Of a stretch of 64,000 nucleotides of DNA, positions 52,361 to 61,425 are shown one piece after another. This DNA comes from Planctomycetaceae bacterium (GTDB lineage: Bacteria > Planctomycetota > Planctomycetia > Pirellulales > PALSA-1355): positions 190-64,189 of the forward strand of contig PLYM01000213.1 of the NCBI GenBank assembly GCA_003153375.1, read 5' to 3'. Each line of letters begins with the position of its first letter. Position 1 is the stretch's first letter. Both the position numbers and the translations under genes were made by a program. A model generated the notes under the pieces. It worked only from the letters and a program-made list of their open reading frames with translations. It was not told the origin of the DNA and made no database searches.

Positions 52361-53249
52361 GTTGCGGACTCCTCGACTGGCGGATGCGAGGCGCGTCGAT
52401 CGATTGGCGCAGCCAGCCGATTTGCTCGTGCAATGCATGGATGTGTTGGGGGTCTTCAGCAGCGACCGCGTCGGCGGACAGGGCCGCTTCGGCGGTGTCG
52501 AGCGATGCACGGGCGCTGTCGAACAGCTTGAGCGCCTGTTGCGATTTGGCAATCTCGATCAGCAGACCGGCGCGCCGCGCCGGCTGCGCGTGGCCGTGGT
52601 AGGCCAGCAATTCGCGGCGCAGCACGATCGACTCGCGGTGCTGGCCGTCGCGCGCCAGCTCGAGTGCCACGCAGGCCGTGGCGGTCGCCCAGGCGGCGCT
52701 ACGCGGAGGCGCGGCTTGGCGGAAGTCGCGGCAGGCTTCGATGCCTTGCGCCGGCTCGACGTGATCGACCACGAGTAGGGCCTTGGCCCCGAGCAGTTGC
52801 AAACGTTGCGCGGGATCGTCGACGGCGTCGCGCAGTTGGCGATCGAAACAGGCGACCCCCTCGTCGACGCGGTCGAGATTGAACAGGTTGAACGCCACGC
52901 GACCCAGCAGCCACTCGGTCTCGGCCGACGTGGTGCGCAAATCGGCCAGCAGCCGGCGGGCGTTCTCGAGGGCCGCGAGATGCCGGTGACCGGCTTCGAG
53001 CCGCTGCTGGAAGGCGACTTGGCGGGGCCAGTTTCGCTCAGTCTGGGAGAGATCGGGGAGCAGAAGAGCAAACGCGGGAGGCGCTACGCGGGCTGACGAA
53101 TGGCCTGCCGGCTGCACCGAGACCACGGCGCCGTGCGGGCCAGCGTCGGTCGCCGGCGCGGAGATCAGCGTGGGAGTGATCGAACCGGCCAGACTGGCGG
53201 CGAGGATCACGCCCAGGAAGATTGCTGTCCGCTTTGTGCCGCGTGCCAT
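52350..53249 (-). CDS. exported TPR-like hypothetical protein (299 aa)
   Basis: An N-terminal signal/anchor ('[23 protein letters not shown]') precedes an all-helical region with TPR-like repeats: '[18 protein letters not shown]', '[26 protein letters not shown]', '[33 protein letters not shown]'. Positions fit about five degenerate TPRs. It is the upstream partner of a DUF1559 gene with overlapping stop and start, so the products may work together at the cell surface. Confidence 0.75.
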   Translation of the reverse strand: MARGTKRTAIFLGVILAASLAGSITPTLISAPATDAGPHGAVVSVQPAGHSSARVAPPAFALLLPDLSQTERNWPRQVAFQQRLEAGHRHLAALENARRLLADLRTTSAETEWLLGRVAFNLFNLDRVDEGVACFDRQLRDAVDDPAQRLQLLGAKALLVVDHVEPAQGIEACRDFRQAAPPRSAAWATATACVALELARDGQHRESIVLRRELLAYHGHAQPARRAGLLIEIAKSQQALKLFDSARASLDTAEAALSADAVAAEDPQHIHALHEQIGWLRQSIDAPRIRQSRSPQHVN

Positions 53250-53369
53250 CAGTTCCTTCGTTCGTCCGCGTTCACGGCCTAATTACTCGCTTGCCGAGCC
53301 GGCCTGCAATTTACCGCGTTCGGCGGATTTGGTCCAACAAGTGTGCCGGTTGATAGCCAGGTATTAGAT

Positions 53370-53443
53370 ACACGCCCAGGATCGAATCTGGCTGGCGAAG
53401 CGGGTGACCACGTCGCATGAGATAGCGGCCTCGCTGGGCGTGC
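53370..53443 (-). pseudogene. degenerate 74-bp copy of an internal piece of pabA
   Basis: 53370-53443 matches 51130-51204 inside pabA over about 75 nt with one deleted base and four substitutions, for example 'ACACGCCCAGGATCG' and 'GCGGGTGACCACGTCGCA' in both. It lies three bases from the end of the downstream gene and has no open frame of its own. It looks like a remnant of a duplication of the pabA region or of a gene conversion tract. Confidence 0.8.
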
Positions 53444-53446
53444 GAT

Positions 53447-53857
53447 TCAGCGATTGTGGAGGCTGGTCTGTTTGGGTCTTCGCAGTTCGATCTCCTGGGC
53501 CGAGAGTTGTTGCGCTTTGGCCAGGCGAATGACCTCGTATTCCGCGTCGGCCCAGTTGCCAGCTCGCGCTAGGGCGATAATCGACTCGAAAGCCGCGAAT
53601 TGCTCGTCGTCCAACTGGCCCGCCTCTCGCCGCTTCGAAGCCAGCCTGGCGTTGTCTTCAAGCCAATCCGATCGTCGAGCCGAAATCGCGGTGCGCAACG
53701 ACTCGATCAGTCGATAGTTCTTGGCCCCCACCTGCGGAGGCCCGCCGCAGCCGGCGGATACGACCAGAATTGCGACCAGCCAGTTGGCCGACGGATGACG
53801 GCGAGTCGGTCGGTCGACGAGACAAACCGATCGGTGATTTCGGCGCGAGTTTATCAT
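53447..53857 (-). CDS. putative lipoprotein, small (136 aa)
   Basis: ATG 53857 overlaps the stop of the upstream DUF1559 gene (ATGA, 4 nt). The N-terminal region 'WLVAILVVSAGCGG' has a lipobox-like VSAGC, after a charged stretch of about 25 residues that is long for a signal peptide. The mature part is helical and charged ('LEDNARLASKRREAGQLDDEQFAAFESIIALARAGNWADAEYEVIRLAKAQQ'). DUF1559 genes are often followed by such small lipoproteins in planctomycetes. Confidence 0.75.
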   Translation of the reverse strand: MINSRRNHRSVCLVDRPTRRHPSANWLVAILVVSAGCGGPPQVGAKNYRLIESLRTAISARRSDWLEDNARLASKRREAGQLDDEQFAAFESIIALARAGNWADAEYEVIRLAKAQQLSAQEIELRRPKQTSLHNR

Positions 53858-54807
53858 GGTTCTTGAACGTCCACTTCGTTTCCAGCCCGGGTCGACATCG
53901 CCGACCAAACGAGTTGATTGATCGAGTCGAGAACGAATCGCACGCTACCGTCGCCGTACAACACGTTGCAGCCGTTGCCGTGCTCGGAGTACATCGCGTC
54001 CGGATCGCTGCTGGTATTGGGGGGCAGAATGAACGAGGGAATGTCGCCGCCGGGTCCGGCATGCACATTGATCTGTGGCGCGGCCAGGTCGCAGTCGCCG
54101 AATGGAAAAGTCGGGCCGGGACACGTTGCCGCGGTCGGCACGATGCCAACCCAGGTCGAGTCGTTGTGCACGGGCGTTTGCTCGCCGAAGAACGTCGTAT
54201 GGCTTGTGCCGTCGGTGATGTCCCTGAAGCGGATGCGGCTATTGCGGAAGAACACGCCGTCGGCGAAAGGCCTCAGGTCCGCTGCCGTGTTGTCCCACAC
54301 GTTCATGCGGCCGGCCGAGGCCACGTAGTGGGCTCGGGCGAATTCCGCCAACGTCTTTCCCGTGGCATCTTGCACCTGGTACGTGGTCGACAATTCACTC
54401 ACGCTGGGACAGAGAAAGTTGGGTATGACGCGCCGGGCCGCCGTGGCGTTGGCAGGCGACCAGCATGGCGATTTCAGATCCAACGAATCTCGAATGTTCG
54501 CAGCTTCCATGAAGGGCAGCAACTCCTCCAAACACGTCCAGCCCGGGCCGGCGTCGCCCGTATCGGGGTCCGCGGGCCCCATGACGCCGCCGGGTTGCGC
54601 CAGGTAGGCGCTCGGCAACTGAGTCTTCGCATCGTGAAATGCGCTGAGGGCAACGCCGAGTTGCTTCAGGTTGTTGACGCACTGGGTTCGCCGGGCCGAT
54701 TCACGTGCCGCTTGCACGGCCGGCAGCAGCATCGCCACGAGCACGCCGATGATCGCGATGACGACCAATAGCTCGACGAGCGTGAACGCTCGCTTTCTAG
54801 TTTGCAT
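53854..54807 (-). CDS. DUF1559 protein with a pilin-like N-terminus (317 aa)
   Basis: '[55 protein letters not shown]' is the canonical DUF1559 opening. The C-terminal 'MYSEHGNGCNVLYGDGSVRFVLDSIN' is the canonical C-terminal motif, here with GC instead of GVN. Cys residues in 'GWTCLEEL' and 'PNFLCPS' may form disulfides. ATG 54807. Divergent enough from the DUF1559 protein at 51578 that they are not a recent duplication. Confidence 0.94.
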   Translation of the reverse strand: MQTRKRAFTLVELLVVIAIIGVLVAMLLPAVQAARESARRTQCVNNLKQLGVALSAFHDAKTQLPSAYLAQPGGVMGPADPDTGDAGPGWTCLEELLPFMEAANIRDSLDLKSPCWSPANATAARRVIPNFLCPSVSELSTTYQVQDATGKTLAEFARAHYVASAGRMNVWDNTAADLRPFADGVFFRNSRIRFRDITDGTSHTTFFGEQTPVHNDSTWVGIVPTAATCPGPTFPFGDCDLAAPQINVHAGPGGDIPSFILPPNTSSDPDAMYSEHGNGCNVLYGDGSVRFVLDSINQLVWSAMSTRAGNEVDVQEP

Positions 54808-54926
54808 GGCGGAATCCTTCTCTCAGGGCGGGACGCCGCATTCGTTGCGCGCAATCGCGCAGCGTATAATGGCGTCAGGATGGAGGAACGAGCGCAACGG
54901 CGGCGCAGCCGCGCCGCAAGAGGGCG

Positions 54927-55667
54927 CTACACCCTGGGAGGACGAATGGGCGGGGCCTGATCGGCCGCCGCGACGTGCGTGCCGTCGAGAGCGAGCCACG
55001 CGACGACGTTCCATTGGAACTGCCAGGTCACGCTGGGCGGTGCCGGCACGACGGCGCCGCTTTGGCACCAGCTGTCGGCCAGGCCGCGACACTGACGTGC
55101 TTTGACGCCGATCACCAACGTGATGCCGAGCGAATCGTCATCGCGATCTTCGCAGCAACCGCTGGTGTGGTCGTGATGTTGGTGGGTTGCTACGCGGGTG
55201 TCAGAGTGGACTCGCTGAGCGGTGGACGACTCGTGCGGCGGGCAGGCACTGCTGGGCAAGCCAGCAGTGGCACACGAATGCGAATCGGTTTCGCAGGCGG
55301 CGCGGTCATGATGCGCACAGCACGATTTGCGCGGGGCCGGATGTGCCGCTGACACCTCCGCGCTCGAGTGCGGCTCGGCCTCAAGCGCGGCGACTTCGGC
55401 GATCAGCTTGGCGGGGGGCTCGACGTGATGCTCGTGGGCCCAGGCCAGTTTTTCGCGCGGAGTAAAGCAGCAGCAATGGTCCCAGCACTGCGCGGCGGTC
55501 GCGCAACCGCAGGCATGATGCTGGCACGGGAAAGCGCCGCCTGGTTTGCTGACAGCGGCCGGCAGCGGAAAGCCAATCGTGGTCGCCAGGTAAGCCACGA
55601 TTGCCAGCGTCACCACCACGCGCCGCTCGGCGGTGCGGTATCGTCGGAATGGACGCAAGCAACGCAT
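54927..55667 (-). CDS. exported Cys/His-rich protein (246 aa)
   Basis: ATG 55667 gives 'MRCLRPFRRYRTAERRVVVTLAIVAYLATTIGFPLPA', a signal peptide; the longer track ORF is shadow. A first Cys/His cluster is 'CQHHACGCATAAQCWDHCCCFTPREKLAWA', with conserved-looking spacing. A second region is rich in Cys and His ('CCAHHDRAAC', 'HQHHDHTSGCCEDRDDDS'). A hydrophobic C-terminal part follows. Metal binding (Cu, Zn or similar) in the periplasm is suggested by composition but not shown. It stands alone on the minus strand. Confidence 0.75.
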   Translation of the reverse strand: MRCLRPFRRYRTAERRVVVTLAIVAYLATTIGFPLPAAVSKPGGAFPCQHHACGCATAAQCWDHCCCFTPREKLAWAHEHHVEPPAKLIAEVAALEAEPHSSAEVSAAHPAPRKSCCAHHDRAACETDSHSCATAGLPSSACPPHESSTAQRVHSDTRVATHQHHDHTSGCCEDRDDDSLGITLVIGVKARQCRGLADSWCQSGAVVPAPPSVTWQFQWNVVAWLALDGTHVAAADQAPPIRPPRV

Positions 55668-55928
55668 GTCGTGCAATCCACGGTCACTGGCAACACGGGG
55701 CAGGCGGCCCCCAAATGCAGGGGGCCCAACGCAGGGCATGGATCCTAGACCCGGCAAATAGCCCCTGTCAACTAAATGCCGGGGGCCGTGCAGGGAACGC
55801 CCGTCGAAACCACGGTGCGAACTGCTCTTTAAGGCTCGCGGCCGACACTGTACTATTCGCCCCGCGCCACGGGACACTCCCGCGCCGCCGCGAGCGAGGC
55901 TTTCAGTCCACAACCATCGGGTGACGCT

Positions 55929-56204
55929 ATGAGCAATATGGGTGTCTTTGGCTGGATTCGCGAAAGCGTCAGGCAGTCGGTGCTCTTGGGCTTTTCCGAC
56001 GCCGTCGAGCAGTTGGGCGCCTCGGCTGACGGCAGCGAACCGCTGCATCCCCAGTTGGCCGCCGTGCTGCGCGACCGAGCGCCGGCCGCCGTCACGCATC
56101 AGAGCGAGCGCGCGACTTCAAAACCCGATCGCAAGCGTCTCGGCCGCTCATTGGAACAACTGCGGCAAACGGGCGGTCCCAAGGCCGCCGAAGGCAACGC
56201 TTGA
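55929..56204 (+). CDS. small hypothetical protein (91 aa)
   Basis: 'MSNMGVFGWIRESVRQSVLLGFSDAVEQLG' followed by a charged, disordered tail ('KPDRKRLGRSLEQLRQTGG'). No domain recognised. The first 30 residues look like an amphipathic helix and suggest a real, conserved small protein. A second ATG four codons in is an alternative start. Divergent from the Cys/His-rich gene. Confidence 0.6.
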   Translation: MSNMGVFGWIRESVRQSVLLGFSDAVEQLGASADGSEPLHPQLAAVLRDRAPAAVTHQSERATSKPDRKRLGRSLEQLRQTGGPKAAEGNA

Positions 56205-56611
56205 GCCAATTCGGGCTTGGCCCGCCTTGTGGCCAGCTCGAGCCCCCGCGACAGGTTGTTGTCACAGCGATAACATCCCTGGGTCACTCACCTCGCCATT
56301 GCCCGGCCATCGGTCGGCTGGACTATTCTCTAAACTGAATCCAGACAGGTCGTTGCGCCCCAATCGCCACCTGCATCCGCCGCCAGGGCACGAACTTTGC
56401 GTTGGCTGGTAAGCGAGGCAAGAGTTCTCGGTCTTGCCGGTCGTTTGCCAGGAATCCCCCGTTTGAGCGGCAGCAGCACGCCGTAACAAATGCGCTCGCT
56501 GTGCGCCCTGGGGATCTTAGCGGCGAGCCTCCTCCCCAAATACGCTCGACCGTCAGCGGGCTCTAAGTTGTCGCCAGAGTCGTTCCCGCTGCGGTCGGGC
56601 GCTTTAAGAGA

Positions 56612-56706
56612 AGGATGAATCAGGAAGGATGAAGGATGAAAACGAGGAAAGCCAGGCAGGGTCGTCCTGGTTTTTTTATCCTTCCGCCTTCATCCTTCAT
56701 CCTTCC
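56612..56706. repeat. facing 7-nt repeat arrays (AGGATGA / TCCTTCA)
   Basis: Left heptamers: AGGATGA ATCAGGA AGGATGA AGGATGA (56612-56639). Right heptamers: TCCTTCC GCCTTCA TCCTTCA TCCTTCC (56679-56706). The arms share an exact 18-nt inverted repeat (56623-56640 with 56689-56706). The centre includes a T7 run after 'GTCGTCCTGG'. The sequence differs from the TAGTGG family but period and geometry are the same. Confidence 0.75.
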
Positions 56707-56722
56707 ATTCTGCCCCTTGCTT

Positions 56723-56742
56723 TACTGACCGGATGGTCGGTA
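56723..56742. promoter_or_regulatory. putative operator of the TetR-etf operon
   Basis: TACTGACC-GGAT-GGTCGGTA is a 20-bp inverted repeat with 7 of 8 arm positions paired, located 70 nt before the TTG start of the TetR gene. Size and symmetry fit a TetR-family operator. It is the only strong dyad in the promoter region besides the heptamer arrays. Confidence 0.6.
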
Positions 56743-56812
56743 GAATTTTTGGAGGCCCGGTTTTTCCGGGGTTTTTCTGCCGCCGTGATGGCTCGTGGAT
56801 GTGAGCTGACGC

Positions 56813-57427
56813 TTGAAGACGCCCAAAAAGCCCGCCCTGGCCGCCGAGAGCGATCGCACGATTGACATCTACGTCAAGGCGGCCGAAATATTCCACGAGC
56901 AGGGCTTCGACGCCACCTCGATGAGCTCGATTGCCGCCGCGGTCGACCTGACCAAGGCCGGCCTCTACTACTACATCGAGAGCAAGGAAGATCTGCTGTT
57001 CGCGATCATGAACTATGCCATGGAGCGGCTCGAGACGATGGTCATCGAGCCCTCGCGGCAGATCGCCGATCCGCGCCAGCGGCTCGAGAGCATCATCACC
57101 CGGCATGGCCGGCTGCTGACCGAGGGGAACAAGGCGATCACGATCCTGACCGACGAGATCGAGGGCCTGAAGCCCAAGCATCGCAAGGAGATCCTCGACC
57201 GCAAACGCGTCTATTTTGATTTCGTCCGCGAGACGCTCGAGGCCCTGCGGGCAGACGGCCAATTGCGGCCGGTGAACACCACGGTGGCCACGTTCAGCCT
57301 GTTCGGCACGCTGTTGTGGCTGCCGCGCTGGTTTCGTCCCGACGGGCCGCTGTCGAGCGAACAGGTTATCGAAGAAATCACCCGCATCGCCTCTGGCGGT
57401 TTGCTGAACAACTGTGCGAAGAACTGA
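56813..57427 (+). CDS. TetR/AcrR-family regulator (204 aa)
   Basis: TTG start at 56813; no upstream in-frame start exists (TGA at 56807). Residues about 14-62 are a TetR helix-turn-helix: 'IYVKAAEIFHEQGFDATSMSSIAAAVDLTKAGLYYYIESKEDLLFAIM'. The C-terminal ligand domain is alpha-helical and resembles regulators of fatty-acyl or steroid degradation genes ('LFGTLLWLPRWFRPDGPLSSEQVIEEITRIASGGL'). Its stop is 3 nt from etfB, so it heads the operon and probably responds to an acyl-CoA. Confidence 0.9.
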   Translation: MKTPKKPALAAESDRTIDIYVKAAEIFHEQGFDATSMSSIAAAVDLTKAGLYYYIESKEDLLFAIMNYAMERLETMVIEPSRQIADPRQRLESIITRHGRLLTEGNKAITILTDEIEGLKPKHRKEILDRKRVYFDFVRETLEALRADGQLRPVNTTVATFSLFGTLLWLPRWFRPDGPLSSEQVIEEITRIASGGLLNNCAKN

Positions 57428-57430
57428 TTC

Positions 57431-58228
57431 ATGAACATCATCGTTTGCATCAAGCAGATTCTCGATCCCGAAATTCCGGCTCGCGATTTTCGCGTCGACA
57501 GCGCCAAGCGCGAGGCCGAGCGCGGCAGCGCCAACCTGGTGACGAACATCTTTTGCGAGAACGCGCTGGAAACGGCGCTGCAATTTCGCGAAGCGCACGG
57601 CGGTAAGATCACGGTCGTCTCGGTCGGGCCCGAGGGAGCCGAAGACGTGCTGCGCAAGGCGCTGGCATTGACGGCCAACGAGGCCGTGCTGGTGATCAAC
57701 GACGCGCCGGGGTTGGCCGATCCGCTGTTCGTGGCCCGCACGCTGGCGGCGGCGATTCGCAAGATCGGCGCCTTCGACGCGGTGCTGCTGGGGCGCGAAG
57801 CTGGCGATTGGGGCGCGGGCCAGACCGGCGGACTGCTGGCCGAGGAACTGGGGCTGCCCTGCATTTCGTTTGCCGAATCACTCGCGCCCGCGGCGCCCGG
57901 TGCGGTGCAGGTGAAGCGGCAGACCGACAGCGGGTGGGAATTGCTCGAATCGACAATGCCGCTAGTGGTGACGATCACGAATCACGAGAAGAACGTGCCC
58001 CGCATTCCCAAGACGCGCGACGTGATGCAGTCCTATCGCAAGCCGCTGACGAAGTGGACGCTTGCGGACGTGGGCATCGATCCGGCTAGCACGGCGGCCT
58101 ACTACGAAGTGGCCGAGCTCTCCATTCCGCGCAAGGAAACGCAGTGCGAGTTCATCGCCGGCGACACGCTGGAAGCCAAGATCGACGCCTTTGCCAGCCG
58201 GCTGACCGAAGTGATGCGGGCACTCTAG
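57431..58228 (+). CDS. etfB: electron transfer flavoprotein beta subunit (265 aa)
   Basis: 'MNIIVCIKQILDPE' is the canonical EtfB opening, 'GREAGDWGAGQTGGLLAEELGLPCIS' the AMP-binding region, and 'PLVVTITNHEKNVPRIPKTRDVM' the conserved C-terminal part (AdPR family motif near 190-205). Together with EtfA it carries electrons from acyl-CoA dehydrogenases. ATG 57431. Confidence 0.95.
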   Translation: MNIIVCIKQILDPEIPARDFRVDSAKREAERGSANLVTNIFCENALETALQFREAHGGKITVVSVGPEGAEDVLRKALALTANEAVLVINDAPGLADPLFVARTLAAAIRKIGAFDAVLLGREAGDWGAGQTGGLLAEELGLPCISFAESLAPAAPGAVQVKRQTDSGWELLESTMPLVVTITNHEKNVPRIPKTRDVMQSYRKPLTKWTLADVGIDPASTAAYYEVAELSIPRKETQCEFIAGDTLEAKIDAFASRLTEVMRAL

Positions 58229-58323
58229 CCGCCCGTGGTCTCGGGAAAGTGAACCCCGAAAAGAAATAAAGTCAACGCAACCCAGACCAGCAACTCAGCA
58301 ACAGCAACCGAGCGAGGATTATC

Positions 58324-59292
58324 GTGGGCGACGTCGTTTGTTATTTGCCGGCCAAGGCCGGGTGGGATCGCTCGGCGCAGGGCGTTTTGGGCGCCGGCCG
58401 GCGGTTGGCCGACAGCCTCGGCGCGAAGCTGCGTGCCGTGGTGCTGGGTCCGACCGATGAGGCGCTCGTGCAAGGCGCGGCCGCCGTGTCCGATTCGGTG
58501 GCCGTGGCCGATCATCCGCTGCTGGCCGAATATCATCCCGAAACTTTTCTTGCGGCACTGGTCGCGATCTGCAAGCCGCTCGCGCCGCGGGCCGTGCTGT
58601 TGGGCAACGATACCTATGGCCAGGAGCTCGCGGCTCGGCTGGCGCATCGTCTGGGTGGTAGTGCCGCGGGCGATGCCGTGGGCATTGCGGTCGCTGGCGA
58701 CAAGCTGCACGTGACGCGCGGCGTCTATGGCGGCAAGGCCACGGCCGTGATCGCGCTGGTGCGTTCGCCCGGCGTCGTTTGGCTGCGCGCCCGCGCGATG
58801 GATCCGGCGGACCCGGCCGGACGCGCCCCGGGCGAAGTGCAAAAGGTCACCGTCGACCTGGCGGCCGATCCGCGTGTGAAAGTGGTTTCGCGGCACGTCG
58901 AAGCGAAGGAAGGGGTCAAGCTGGAAGAAGCCCGCGTGATCGTTTCCGGCGGCCGCGGCCTGGGCGGGCCCGAGCCCTTCAAGCAACTGCAAGAACTGGC
59001 CACGACGATGGGCGCGCAGATGGCGGCTTCGCGGGCCGCGTGCGACGCCGGCTGGGTGCCCGCTTCGTGGCAGGTGGGACAGACCGGCAAGAAAGTCGCG
59101 CCCGAGTTGTATCTGGCGATCGCCATTTCGGGCGCCAGCCAGCACATCATGGGCATTGCCGACTCGAAGGTGATCACGGCCATCAATCGCGATCCCGACG
59201 CGCCGATCTTCAAGCATTGCAGCTTCGGCCTGGTCGAGGATTATCAGAAAGTGATCGGACCCTTGCGCGAGAAACTTGCAAAGAACGGCTAA
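58324..59292 (+). CDS. etfA: electron transfer flavoprotein alpha subunit (322 aa)
   Basis: GTG start at 58324 with 'GAGGA' upstream. The N-terminal alpha/beta domain has '[21 protein letters not shown]'. The C-terminal FAD domain has the full motif '[15 protein letters not shown]', '[12 protein letters not shown]', '[28 protein letters not shown]' and '[21 protein letters not shown]'. Length is normal. It follows etfB after 95 nt. Confidence 0.95.
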   Translation: MGDVVCYLPAKAGWDRSAQGVLGAGRRLADSLGAKLRAVVLGPTDEALVQGAAAVSDSVAVADHPLLAEYHPETFLAALVAICKPLAPRAVLLGNDTYGQELAARLAHRLGGSAAGDAVGIAVAGDKLHVTRGVYGGKATAVIALVRSPGVVWLRARAMDPADPAGRAPGEVQKVTVDLAADPRVKVVSRHVEAKEGVKLEEARVIVSGGRGLGGPEPFKQLQELATTMGAQMAASRAACDAGWVPASWQVGQTGKKVAPELYLAIAISGASQHIMGIADSKVITAINRDPDAPIFKHCSFGLVEDYQKVIGPLREKLAKNG

Positions 59293-59318
59293 CGCGGGCC
59301 TTCGGCCAAATCTCCACC

Positions 59319-61319
59319 ATGAACGACCCGTTGCAGGCCACGCGCCAAGTCTTGTGGAACATCGACCACGTGTGGGTCATGTACGCGCTGCTGCTGCCGA
59401 CGATGGGCGTGGCCGGCTATGGCATCTATCGCCGCGTGCAGCGCTGGCGGCGCGGGCTGAGTGAGAATCGTTTCGATCGGCCGCTCGAGCGCGTGGCCCT
59501 GTTGATGCAAAACGGGCTGCTGCAATTGCGCACCTGGCGGAAGCTCTATCCCGGCACGCTGCACGCGATGATCTTCTGGGGCTTCATCGTGCTGACGATC
59601 GCCACGACGGTCGTGATGATCGACTACGATTTCGGCATCCCGATCATGCGGGGCAATTTTTATCTCTACTTCCAGTCGCTGACGGTCGACATTTTTGGCG
59701 CCTTGGCGATCGTGGGCATTGGCATGGCCGGCTATCGCCGCTGGATCGCGCGGCCCTCGCAACTGGTCTACACGCGCGAGGCCGACGGGCTGCTGGTGCT
59801 GATCCTGGTGATCCTGGTCTCGGGCTTTTTGATCGAAGGTTGGCGCATCGCGGCCACGGACGACCCGTGGGGTGCCTGGTCGCCGTTTGGCAAGCTGGTG
59901 GCCGACGTCTCGCGGCAGGTGATGTCGGTCGACGCGATGATCGTGGCGCATCGGCTGACCTGGTGGTCGCACCTGCTGCTGGTGTTCGGCCTGATCGCCT
60001 GGGCGCCGTATACCAAGTTGGTCCACGTGGTCACGTCGCCGTTGAATCTCTACACGGCACGGCTGGCGCCGATCGGGGCGACGCTGCGGAAGATCGATTT
60101 CGAGCATTCCGAAAAGCTGGGCATCAACTCGCTGGCCGGGTTCACCTGGAAGGACCGGCTCGATTTCGACGCCTGCACCGAGTGCGGGCGTTGCACGGCC
60201 GTGTGCCCGGCCAACCGGGTGGGCAAGCTGCTCTCGCCGCGCGACATTATTCTCGACCTGCGCAGCCTGGCCAACGATCCGCAGGCCGATCCGACGCAAT
60301 CGTACATTGGCGCGACGCCGGCCCTGTCGGTCGAGGCGCTGTGGCAGTGTACGACCTGCGGCGCGTGCGTCGAAGCCTGCCCGGTGTCGATCGAACAGAT
60401 GCCCAAGATCGTCGACACGCGGCGCTTCCTGGTGATGGAAGACGCCGAGTTTCCCGAGACGATGCAGCAGGCGCTCACTTCACTTGAGACGCGCGGCCAT
60501 CCGCTGCGGGGCACGGCGTTCTCGCGCGTCGATTGGACGCAGGGGCTCAACGTGACCACCATGGCCGAGGCCAAGGACGCCGACGTGCTGTTGTGGGTCG
60601 GCTGCGGCGGGGCGCTGGTCGAGCGCAATCAGAAAGTCGTGCGATCGCTGGCGCAGTTGTTGACCAAGGCGGGGGTGAAGTTCGCCATCCTGGGCCGCGA
60701 GGAGAAGTGCACCGGCGATCCCGCGCGTCGGATCGGCAACGAGTTCTTGTTTTCGATGCTGGCCGAGGAGAACATCGCCACGCTCGACCGCTATCAGGTC
60801 AAAACGATCGTCACGTCCTGCCCGCATTGTTTCAACACGTTCCAGAACGAGTATCCGCAGTTTGGCGGCCGGTATGAGGTGTTTCACCACAGCGAGTACC
60901 TGGCCAAACTGGTGAGCGAGGGCCGGCTGTCGGCCGATTTGCCCAGCGACAAGACGATCACGTTCCACGATCCCTGTTACCTGGGCCGGCACAACGGCGT
61001 TTACGACGCGCCGCGGCAGTTGGTGCAGATTTCGAGCAGTCTGGCGCCGGTCGAGATGCAGCAGAGCCGCGAGAACGGCTATTGCTGCGGTGGCGGCGGC
61101 GGCATGAGCTTCATCGACGAGCCGCCCAACCAGCGCGTGAACCAGGAGCGGGCGCGGCAAGTGCTCGAGACCAACGCCGACGTGGTGGCGGTCGGCTGCC
61201 CGTTTTGCATGACGATGCTCGAGGACGGCATCAACGCCCGCAAGGGCGACCGCGACGTCAAGGTGATGGACATCGCCGAACTGTTATGGCAAGCCGTGGA
61301 GCAGTCGCCGACTTCGTGA
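59319..61319 (+). CDS. EtfD-like membrane Fe-S oxidoreductase (666 aa)
   Basis: ATG 59319 ('MNDPLQATRQVLWNIDHVW') is preferred to the long track ORF, which begins in etfA. Residues about 20-260 form five to six helices of a NarI-like cytochrome b anchor with several His ('HAMIFWGF', 'HRLTWWSHLLLVFG'). Two 4Fe-4S motifs follow: 'CTECGRCTAVCP' and 'CTTCGACVEACP'. Two CCG domains end the protein ('VGCGG' plus 'CPHCFNTF'; 'CCGGGGGMSFIDEP' plus 'GCPFCMTML'). This order matches Fe-S oxidoreductases that move ETF electrons to quinone (EtfD type). Confidence 0.88.
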   Translation: MNDPLQATRQVLWNIDHVWVMYALLLPTMGVAGYGIYRRVQRWRRGLSENRFDRPLERVALLMQNGLLQLRTWRKLYPGTLHAMIFWGFIVLTIATTVVMIDYDFGIPIMRGNFYLYFQSLTVDIFGALAIVGIGMAGYRRWIARPSQLVYTREADGLLVLILVILVSGFLIEGWRIAATDDPWGAWSPFGKLVADVSRQVMSVDAMIVAHRLTWWSHLLLVFGLIAWAPYTKLVHVVTSPLNLYTARLAPIGATLRKIDFEHSEKLGINSLAGFTWKDRLDFDACTECGRCTAVCPANRVGKLLSPRDIILDLRSLANDPQADPTQSYIGATPALSVEALWQCTTCGACVEACPVSIEQMPKIVDTRRFLVMEDAEFPETMQQALTSLETRGHPLRGTAFSRVDWTQGLNVTTMAEAKDADVLLWVGCGGALVERNQKVVRSLAQLLTKAGVKFAILGREEKCTGDPARRIGNEFLFSMLAEENIATLDRYQVKTIVTSCPHCFNTFQNEYPQFGGRYEVFHHSEYLAKLVSEGRLSADLPSDKTITFHDPCYLGRHNGVYDAPRQLVQISSSLAPVEMQQSRENGYCCGGGGGMSFIDEPPNQRVNQERARQVLETNADVVAVGCPFCMTMLEDGINARKGDRDVKVMDIAELLWQAVEQSPTS

Positions 61320-61425
61320 AGCGCCGCCGGCGATCACGCGGGTCGATTGCTCAACGACAAAAGTCGAAAAACATTCAGCACGTGAAATCAAGCGAAACCA
61401 GATCTTCCACGTAGAAAGGCACGTC

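Larger units (their letters stand above)
56205..56812. other. 608-nt intergenic region
   Basis: This region holds the heptamer arrays at 56612-56706 and the putative TetR operator at 56723-56742. No coding frame with a credible start or conserved-looking protein is seen in 56205-56611; the minus-strand ORFs of 62-75 aa look like chance. Confidence 0.4.
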
